This document shows, one piece after another, positions 39,405 through 46,707 of a stretch of DNA of 46,707 nt. The notes beneath the pieces were generated by a model that was not told the origin of the DNA, ran no database searches, and saw only the letters and a list, made by a program, of their open reading frames with translations. Each line of letters begins with the position of its first letter. Positions within the stretch are counted from its first letter, which is position 1. The position numbers were made by a program, and so were the translations under genes. The DNA is from Solicoccozyma terricola (Eukaryota; Basidiomycota; Tremellomycetes; Filobasidiales; Piskurozymaceae), in assembly GCA_001600875.1 (NCBI GenBank), contig BCLD01000010.1, positions 344,523-391,229 on the forward strand, written 5' to 3'.

Positions 39405-42069
39405 TCACCCCATGTTGTATATATCATTTTCAAAGTCTCTCAGCTGATCAAACGTATTCCATTGGACGACCTCGATCGGACTGTCCTCCCAATTACGTCT
39501 TGGCCAGACTTTGTCCTCCTTTTCCTCGGGAAATTTACCTCCAAATCCATCGGGACGTTGGGGCTCCGGTAGACTCGCATTGGCGGCCTTTTGCAACTCG
39601 AGTGCCCAGAGCTGGTCCACCTTGTGATTCCACTCTGCCCGAGCAGTCTCCTGTAGCGCCTCCTTGGCCTCGCGTTCTCGTTGTTTGGCCTCGCGGATGT
39701 CACGATCAGAGTTGCGAACATTCTCTGGCCGAGGGTCAAAATACTCGAGATCAATGCTGTGTGTGGCAAGGTTAGTAAGGGAATACCAAGCGATGCCGCT
39801 GCACTCACCATAGCGCCGAAATCCATCCTCCGTGGTACTTTGCCTTTACACCTCGCTCCCTCGCTGCCCTTCTCCTGACCTCCATCTTTGCCGATGCCCT
39901 GGCGATACCCTCATCATCGGCATCTGCCAGCATATCACAGTCAACGTCCCCTACACCACTGAGGGTTGTTTCCTGGGCAGTGCGATCCTCGGTGTCGTTG
40001 TCGATGCCGTGCGAGGTTGGCGGTGGGAGAGTGTTGAACAGCGGTAGTTGCTTGGTCCGGCCCCAGGAGAATCCTCTGACAAATCGCGTTGTGATCAAGA
40101 CATGTTTTGGAATCGGCCGCAAAAAATTGTACTCACCTGCCTATTCCAGACGGAATCTGTTTGAGCAGGTTGTAATGTACAAACAAGCTGGAAGTCGTTT
40201 GTCAGCAAACCCCAAACAACCCGTAGACCTGTACAACTCACGGCTCTCCCCATGCATCATGCTGCAACATCGTGTGAGAACAGAAATCACCACTCGCAGT
40301 CCCAGAAGGCAGTGCAGCAGCGCCAACCCATCGTCCAGGAACGGCCCAACGCTTTCGAAGACCCAACATGGCCCATCGGAAGATATCCTTGTCACCATCC
40401 GAGTAATAAAACCAGTAATTGTGGTGTTGAAGCATGAACCGGACGAGAATGAAGACGTCGAGGTGACGCCCCTTGTCGATGAACATCTGACCAGTCTCCA
40501 TTTCCCATTCGTTGCGGCACCTGATGCCGAGAATGGCCCATATAGCTGGAGAGGTAGGGAGGGGTTAGTGAGGTTATGCGTTGGACGTACATTCCGACTC
40601 ACCATTGTTACCCGAAGTCTTCCAGTAGTCTGGCGTCGCCCATAACCCCAGCCGCTTGTATGAAGGAGCATCGAACATGTATTCAGGGTCCCGAGCCGGG
40701 ATTGAATCAGAGTCTAGGTAGAGAACCTCTCGCCACGGTGCTGTAGGAAGGGTCAATCAGCATCAGTCGTTCCGTGGCCCGCATGATTCGCACTCACATT
40801 GAATGATTGCGATCGCCTTCAAGTGGTAGCTTTTGTTTTTGCCCTGGTCCTTTTTCTCTCCCTTTGCTTCTACCAATTTTACAGCCAATTCCTCCAACTC
40901 TTTTCTTTGAGGGTCATCCTCTGCCAGCCTCTCTTCCGGGAAATGATAGACCTCGACTGGGAGCGTCGACCCCCTATCCCTCATGAATCTGACCGACCAG
41001 ATGACACGACGTAGGGTATCCGCGTTTCCAGCTACCATGACGATTCCTCTCCCGCCTCCAACGTGTTTCAGCTCTGGTGGGACGCGATACACCGTCTCAT
41101 CTGCATGTTCACGCATGTGTGCTATGAGTCGCATCCGGGTATCGTGGATGGTGGAACGGTTCATTGATCCCCAGATGTTGGCGGATTTTTTTATCATGTG
41201 CGTGTTGAGCTGTGGTTCAATGTTGCTACCGCAAGTCTCCGAGCTCCAGACGTTGAAGCCACCGAGTTCGATCTCTTCGGTTGGCGCTCCATCGACGAGT
41301 GACGGGTGGACACCAGGACCACGACCTCCAGGTGCACGCTCCCATGCCAAAAGACGTTCTTCCAGCGTGGCATCCACCGGGAGTGGTTGAGATGAAATGT
41401 CGATTTCTCGGAGGATAGTTGGGTGAGGGGAGGAAGGGGGAGGTGGTGGAAGAAACCACGGGCTGGTGTGGGTATGGTCTGATTTGGTAGAGAGGTCGAG
41501 GTAAGGGTCATGAGAGAAGTCCTGGTTGGAGGAAGACATGCGTTCAGAGGGTTGACACCGTGATGACGCTCATACGGACTCACCTTGGCCAGCGGGATAT
41601 TCCGACCGCTTCCCAAGAGTACATGGCCGAATAGGATGATCGCTACGGCGAAAGCAACGACGACCGCTGCTCGCTTCGCTATAGCTCCCGACCACCTCTT
41701 ACCCTCCGACAGAGTCGCCAAACCTAACCTGACACGCCGCACCAGCGACTGTACGCCTGCAGGCCTCGACTCGCCGGTCCTGAAGGGGTATTCTCTGCCA
41801 CCTCCCGGTGGTGGAAGTAATGGCGACGTAGCATCGATCTTCTCATCGTAGGTGCTGTTGGAAGTGATGGAAGACGAGGAAGAGTCATGTATGTTGTGGG
41901 ATGGTTTCCCCGGTAGAGGAGATAGTTGGGATGGTGGGCGGTTGGTGCTAGAATATGGATTGGAGAAAAAGGACGCACGAGGATCCGTGCAAGGATCCGC
42001 ACGAGTGTCCGAGTCGGAAGGTGAGGTAGATTGTGAGGGTAGGTGGATGCGAAGATCGGTTGGTTTCAT
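39405..42069 (-). CDS. Alpha-mannosyltransferase of family GT71 (Mnn1/Mnn2-like)
   Basis: Golgi enzymes of this family extend mannose chains on glycoproteins or glycans using GDP-mannose. The start at 42069 gives MKPTDLRIHLPSQSTSPSDS, a serine-rich cytosolic tail, then one signal-anchor helix (VVVAFAVAIILFGHVLLG), the type II topology of Golgi transferases. The catalytic part shows GRGIVMVAGNADTLRRVIWS, VRFMRDRGSTLPVEVYHF, LKAIAIIQ-CAPWREVLYLD with the metal-binding SDSIPARDP (a D-x-D motif), LGLWATPDYWKTSGNN, METGQMFIDKGRHLDVFILV, WFYYSDGDKDIFRWAMLGL and GDFCSHTMLQHDAWGEP-LFVHYNLLK. These match the Mannosyl_trans3 pattern. A charged C-terminal coiled region (REAKQREREAKEALQETARA) is unusual. 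The stop is at 39405-39407. Linkage specificity cannot be told. Confidence 0.88.
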
Positions 42070-42480
42070 GTTGGGTGGGTGCGCCGGTGGGGTGTCGAGG
42101 GTGGTGAGGATGATGGCTCGTCGACGAGCGCTCTTTCAATAACGTCTCGAACTGCGGTCGTTGCAGATGCAAGCCGTCGAGTAGACCTCGTAGGGAGGGT
42201 AGGGATGTTCGCGGGATGACCGCACGCAGTCGGATGGAACAAGCTGAACGATTGCGGTGGGGATGGATGGGTGTGTGCCAGTTGTGCGAGGTTATCCACC
42301 GTCTTGCCGCAGCCTGTATGACATACCTGGAACTTGTCTTTGACAATCTTCCACACGAACTGTTCTCTGGTGCTATCTTTACCTTCCGCAGCGTTCACAG
42401 CGTCACAGTCGTCACCGCGGCCAACAGATTCCGGCCGGGTGCACAGACAACCCCAATTTCTTTTGCATGTGTCCAACTAT
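42070..42480. other. Intergenic region
   Basis: This is 411 bases between the MFS 3' end and the mannosyltransferase start, both reverse strand. A reverse frame spans most of it but has no recognisable domain, so it is treated as the mannosyltransferase promoter and 5' leader. Confidence 0.45.
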
Positions 42481-44584
42481 CTATCCTACAACCTCGATCC
42501 GACGGTCCCTCCTTGGATCTCCTGCGCAAACACACCACAGAAGGAACGAGGCGACCACGATGGCTAACATGTAGGGTTGAATAGCGCCAACACCGGCCTG
42601 ATGATAGAATAGGGTTGTCGGTTAAAGAACATTCTCTCGATGTCCTCAATTTTCCCACTCACGTTCTGTGCTACGAGACCACTGCCAAATGCCCCAACGA
42701 TATAACCAAAGCTTCCAAATGCCGATGCTACAGCGACACCGGTCAGAACCAGCGACGGTTCGAAGATCTCGCCGACACTGGCAGTAGGAACATGTTCAAG
42801 CGTCAGTCCCAATCCGAGCACCCACCGCCCATCACGTACAGCAGCATCGCAAGGCCATAACCAGGAGACACGCAGAATCCTATCAGAGCTCCAGCTGTTG
42901 CACTGACATACAGATTATCGACCTGCCACAGTACGATTGAACATCCAATCAAAGCCGTGAGGCTAAGGTTTGTTCTCCGTTTTCAGCTCGCTGACACCTT
43001 ATACCTACCCCATCCGCCACGGCGCTCACTACAAGTAGTTTGTCAGTCGTACACGTAACTGTGTAGTGGGTTGGGACGAGGGTCCGTGTCAGGACTGTAA
43101 CCCCCGATGTAAAAAATTCCTCCCACCTTGCCGCTAATGGTCAAGACCATCAACACGAGTCTGGCCACGGCGTGACCACCCCAAAACCCTGTAGCAGCAT
43201 AGCCCACACTCGCACTGCCGTTCCTTTCAACCAGCAGATACGTGACCTGAATGACCTGATGCGTCAGTGGGCAGTCTCGTGGTATCGGCAGGCAGACGCA
43301 CCAACCAGCCACCAACACCAAACTCGACTGACACAACCATCAGGAGGTAGAGACATAATGCCAACCCCTTGGGTCGTTTCAACATTTGCCAAACCTTCTT
43401 CCCAAGTGACAGTCTGTGTGTAGTTTCCAATGGCGCACCACTGACAACCGGCAGTGGACCAAGGATCTGAGCACATGTCTTGAATCGATATGTCCACATC
43501 ATGTATACACCGTTCAGTGCGCCCATGACAGCTGGGAGGAGGTATCCCAGGGCAAACAGACGGGGTCGGTGGGTGACGATGAGGGTGGAAAAGATGGGCG
43601 AAAGAGCTCCTCCCAGTGCTGTCGGTATGCGTTCAAGCAAACTGGTCTGCACGACAGCTTTCAGCATACTCACCTGCACCAAAGTTGAAGAAGAACATCA
43701 TCGAGTGAGGTAGTTTCTTCATGTGTAGGGCATAGTGGTTCACACGGCAGTCCTGAGAGGGAGCGCGGGGGCGGGGGGGGGGGGGGGGGGGGAGGAATGA
43801 GTATACCGTCAATGACTTTCGCCGTTCACGTACACTTGTACCAGTAGAAAAGGACAGGAAGAAGATGCAGATTCCGACGACAGGGAACGGTGGTGCACAG
43901 CAGAGGATTGCCGATGAGACCGATTGAAGCGTAGCGGTGGTTACCATCATCTGACGATTCGTTCGGATTTCAGGGGATTCAGCGAATTCTTCCTTATTTT
44001 CTAAGGCGACGTTTACGACCCCCACCTTTCCGAAACTTATCCTATGTTCCAAATACAGCGACAAGAGGGAAGCCATTCCAAAGCCAATCGCTCTAATGAA
44101 GAACAGGACGGAGACTGTGGCGATGGGGAGGGGTATGAGTTTTCTTGGGTGTATTTGGACGCAGGAAAGGGATACCTGCCGACAACGTAGCTGACCTAGG
44201 TGTAGGAAGGCGGGTAGCAGAGTCGGTCGAACGTTATCCCCCCACATCATTGCTAACCGCTCACATTGTAGCGCTCTTGATAGTTTGGTAGGAGTGCACC
44301 GATGACCGACTCGTAGGACATGCACACTGCCGGGGGCGGGGGTGGCTAAGACGACCATCAACCGTGTTTCCCTCCGAGTCCGACCTCCATCACTCACCGA
44401 CCATATTGACAAAGCACGGAATCGACAGCATAAACTCCTGCCTTGGCGTAAGGTCGATTTCAAAGGATGAGGTGTCTGACAGTTGAGCGTCCTCCATTTG
44501 CGCCAGGGACTTGGAATCGGTGTCTACATGGTCGGTGGTGGACTGTGACTTTGGATCGGTGGACAGCTCGTCGACTTTGTTCAT
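42481..44584 (-). CDS. Major facilitator superfamily transporter
   Basis: The start at 44584 gives MNKVDELSTDPKSQSTTDHV, an acidic cytosolic N-terminus ending SFEIDLTPRQEFMLSIPCFV for helix 1. Later exons carry VCMSYESVIGALLPNYQERY, SVLFFIRAIGFGMASLLSLY, SAILCCAPPFPVVGICIFFL, then a NHYALHMKKLPHSMMFFFNF segment, LGGALSPIFSTLIV, LFALGYLLPAVMGALNGVYM, a cytosolic loop, GLALCLYLLMVVSVEFGVGG, VGYAATGFWGGHAVARLVLM, FGSFGYIVGAFGSGLVAQN and a last helix AGVGAIQPYMLAIVVASFLL. This resembles the fungal MFS group related to sugar/fucose permeases; the substrate is unknown. About ten or more exons; boundaries near 44090-44210 are ambiguous. One intron contains a roughly 20-base C-run near its acceptor (forward-strand G-run 43770-43793). 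The stop is at 42481-42483. Confidence 0.82.
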
Positions 44585-45059
44585 CGTTGTAGATGAGGAT
44601 GTAGGAGGGTAGGGTGGGGGTGAAAACGTTGATGGAGGGGAACTTGAGAAAGTTCTCATATATTATCAACCGATTGTTGTTCGATCTGCGGGCCGGCGGT
44701 GTTTCAGGTGGGAAGGGCACGACGATCACTTGGGGCATGTGTTTGATACGGATACAACGCAAACTGTTCCTTGCGTGTTGCGCAGTGAACACACCTCCTC
44801 GCATCCCTTTGGGCACGATGGACAGCGTATGACAGTGGGAGAATGCTGGATGCTGCTCGTCGAGGACTGCGAGTCTGCGACAGCAAGACGCTCGCCACCC
44901 TGTCATCTTCGGATCAAGGCGAAACGGGCGAAACGTAAACACGATCGGGGTAAATAGCCCAAACTTGGAGATCTGTCCCCGACTGGGTACTGCTTTGCAA
45001 GCATGGATGCGTACCGGGGTCATGCACGGCAACTTTGACATCCCACAACCGTACTTGCC
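44585..45059. promoter_or_regulatory. Divergent promoter of the MFS and nitronate monooxygenase genes
   Basis: This 475-base region lies between divergent starts. It holds no recognised gene. A short inverted element GGCGAAACGGGCGAAACG near 44918-44935 is a direct duplication of GGCGAAAC. Shared regulation of the two genes is possible but unproven. Confidence 0.4.
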
Positions 45060-46106
45060 ATGCCCCGCTTCGACCCATCTCGTCTGTTTGGCATCACCCT
45101 GCCCATCGTGCAGGCACCCATGGCAGGTGTATCCACCCCACAGCTTGCTGCCGCCGTCTCCAACGCAGGCGGCCTCGGATCCATCGCCATCGGAGCAGCC
45201 AGTGTTTCCGCCGCCCGGCGTATGATTCAGGAGACCCGTCAGAGAACGTCACATCCGTTCAACGTCAACGTATTCTGCCATCCTCTGGCCAAGCGAGATG
45301 CGGCAGTGGAGACCGCATGGCTCGACCACCTCGCCCCGTTATTCAAAGAATTCGACAGCGTTCCACCGACCGAATTGCAGGAGATTTACACATCGTTCAA
45401 CCACGACGAGGACATGTTTCGTATGCTTCTTGACACACGTCCACCCGTTGTCAGCTTTCATTTTGGCCTCCCTCCCCCACACCACCTGGAGGACCTCCGA
45501 AGTGCGGGTATTCGTACCATGGCCACCGCGACGAACCTGGACGAAGGGAAAATCATCGAACAAGCTGGAATCGACATCATCGTAGCGCAAGGAATAGAAG
45601 CAGGCGGGCATAGAGGCAATTTCCTCGACACTGACCCGGGGTTGACAACTTCGGTACTCGTATCCATCCTCACACGACATCTACATATCCCCGTCATCGC
45701 AGCGGGAGGCATCATGGATGGACGTGCCATAACTGCCGCACTTGACCTCGGCGCGGCCGGGGTGCAGATGGGCACGGCATTCATACTTTGTCCAGAGTCG
45801 GCCGCTGACGAGGCGTATCGTGTGGCCATGCAGGGCTCGCGGGCGTACGACACTCGGGTCACGTCCGCCATCTCTGGCAGACGAGCTCGGGGTTTGGTCA
45901 ATCGATTGACAGTGGTTGGAATGACACCAGGATGTCCATCACCTCCCTCGTATCCCGTAGCTTACGATGCTGCTAAAAGTTTACATGCAGCGGCATCCGT
46001 CAAAGGGAACAACGAGTTTGCTACGCAGTGGGCAGGGCAAGGTGCGCCTCTGGCGAGGGCACGGCCAGCGGCCGATCTTGTCAAGGAGTTGGTTGCAGAG
46101 ATGTGA
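45060..46106 (+). CDS. Nitronate monooxygenase (2-nitropropane dioxygenase family), intronless
   Basis: An FMN-dependent enzyme that oxidises propionate-3-nitronate or other alkyl nitronates. The single exon of 348 residues starts MPRFDPSRLFGITLPIVQAP, then MAGVSTPQLAAAVSNAGGLG (FMN-binding barrel start), NVNVFCHPLAKRD, VVSFHFGLPPPHHLEDLRSA, IDIIVAQGIEAGGHRGNFLD with the catalytic-site histidine of class I enzymes, HIPVIAAGGIMDGRAITAAL, DLGAAGVQMGTAFILCPESA, and a C-terminal FATQWAGQGAPLARA followed by ADLVKELVAEM. It ends at 46104-46106. Every other complete gene here has introns, so the lack of introns is notable and fits acquisition from bacteria or retrocopying. The leader from the MFS side is shared. 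Confidence 0.93.
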   Translation: MPRFDPSRLFGITLPIVQAPMAGVSTPQLAAAVSNAGGLGSIAIGAASVSAARRMIQETRQRTSHPFNVNVFCHPLAKRDAAVETAWLDHLAPLFKEFDSVPPTELQEIYTSFNHDEDMFRMLLDTRPPVVSFHFGLPPPHHLEDLRSAGIRTMATATNLDEGKIIEQAGIDIIVAQGIEAGGHRGNFLDTDPGLTTSVLVSILTRHLHIPVIAAGGIMDGRAITAALDLGAAGVQMGTAFILCPESAADEAYRVAMQGSRAYDTRVTSAISGRRARGLVNRLTVVGMTPGCPSPPSYPVAYDAAKSLHAAASVKGNNEFATQWAGQGAPLARARPAADLVKELVAEM

Positions 46107-46388
46107 AGGGGGGGGGGGGGGGGACAGATGACATGCAGAGCGTTGGCGCCGTTGCCGCTCGAGATGATCGTCTCGGTTGTCTTTTAGCATCGGTGGTATG
46201 AATCAGGAGGATGACCGGCCTTGATCTCAGCGTCCGGACACCTCGCAGTGTTTGCCTGATTGTAGGTTTGAAGGGATGGATGTCGCGGGAACGAAATCGT
46301 GGTAAAATATATGAATATAAACCTAAAGCCCCTCGTGGGCAGGATGATGTCGCAGCTAATGAGATAACCGCGCTGTTTTCTGAATAAC
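46107..46388. other. Convergent intergenic region with G-run
   Basis: A G homopolymer at about 46108-46122 begins two bases after the nitronate monooxygenase stop codon, in its 3' untranslated region. The rest includes an AT-rich stretch near 46303-46322 (AAAATATATGAATATAAACC), probably the transcript-end region of one or both genes. Confidence 0.5.
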
Positions 46389-46689
46389 TTAAAGAGGGAA
46401 GACGATCTTTTCCGCAGCGTATCCACCGTCACGCATGATTTCAAGACCCTTTACGACGCCTGCAGGGAGAGTGATGGTTAGAGGACACGTAACTTCAAGA
46501 ACCCGCGCGCGCCCACCTTCCAATCCTCCCTCCATGATCCTCAGCTTCTGCGCCTTGTACCTCGGCGAACCACCCTTGGATGTGTCCCACCCGGCGAGGA
46601 GAGCGGGAAGCTCCTTTGTGTTCCAGTCATAAGCGCCCTGGTTGTCATTGGGCATTGCAGGGAAGTTGAGGACGCTGGCAAAGGTCAAC
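46389..46689 (-). CDS. Probable zinc-binding alcohol dehydrogenase-type oxidoreductase, 3' part
   Basis: Only the last exons are present. An exon begins at 46689 after a C-rich acceptor and reads LTFASVLNFPAMPNDNQGAY, DWNTKELPALLAGWDTSKGG, SPRYKAQKLRIMEGGLEG. After a short intron it continues VVKGLEIMRDGGYAAEKIVF-PL and stops at 46389-46391. The pattern G-L-E-G-V-x3-L-E-x-M-R-x-G-x3-A-E-K-I-V is the usual C-terminus of medium-chain zinc-type dehydrogenases and enoyl reductases (ToxD/CipB-like). The catalytic and NAD(P)-binding parts are outside the window, so the call rests on the tail alone. Confidence 0.55.
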
Positions 46690-46707
46690 TGAAAGGGGGA
46701 GGGGGGG

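Noticed and set aside
1..46707. Transposons, rRNA, tRNA or viral remnants
   Set aside because: No transposase, reverse transcriptase, integrase, long terminal repeat, capsid or rRNA text was recognised by reading both strands; tRNAs were not systematically folded, so a missed one is possible.

Overview
The window is nuclear DNA of an intron-rich basidiomycete fungus. Nearly every gene is split by short introns (about 50-120 bases) with GTGAGT-type donors. The gene set points to Tremellomycetes (Cryptococcus relatives): an HXL1/XBP1-type unfolded-protein bZIP, an Rsc1/2-type protein, NSE1, ETF-alpha, a GT71 mannosyltransferase and a DUF7137 protein. The class is an inference; no rRNA or other barcode is present. 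Both ends of the window fall in C-rich intron tails (poly-C at 1-34, and a reverse-strand poly-C tract at 46693-46707), so it may be a contig that broke at homopolymers.

Layout, left to right: ETF-alpha (+, 5' partial); NAD(P)H-hydrate dehydratase (-); a small unassigned coding-like fragment; CCDC124 (-); an orphan protein with a predicted PD-(D/E)XK nuclease fold (+); a quinone oxidoreductase (+); a HAD hydrolase (+); aspartate aminotransferase (-); a DUF7137 membrane protein (-); a DUF3429 mitochondrial membrane protein (+); pyroglutamyl-peptidase I (-); the HXL1-like bZIP (+); an Aim32/Apd1-type domain fused to an adrenodoxin-type ferredoxin (+); a large low-complexity protein (+); an uncharacterised helical protein (-); an Rsc1/2-like bromodomain-BAH protein (-); NSE1 (+); a GT71 mannosyltransferase (-); an MFS transporter (-); an intronless nitronate monooxygenase (+); and the 3' end of a probable zinc-binding dehydrogenase (-). 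Genes are unrelated neighbours rather than a cluster, although mitochondrial and redox functions recur.

The most notable system is the HXL1-like gene at 20183-21805. Its first open frame stops at 21494. A second, acidic open frame overlaps it in another phase and runs to 21805. Between them lie two hairpin loops, CAGCAGC and CTGCAGC, which fit the CNG|CNGN rule of Ire1 cleavage. Excising the 50 bases between the predicted cuts joins the two frames exactly, giving 399 codons plus stop. This is the layout of XBP1/HAC1/HXL1 control by unconventional cytoplasmic splicing.

Two genome-scale patterns stand out. First, a family of near-palindromic GCGAGCGNAGCGAGCA repeats fills the first introns of four different genes, always in the same orientation relative to transcription and usually starting near the donor. 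Second, long C homopolymers sit in introns, mostly close to the 3' splice site on the sense strand. No CRISPR, tRNA, rRNA, transposon or viral sequence was recognised.
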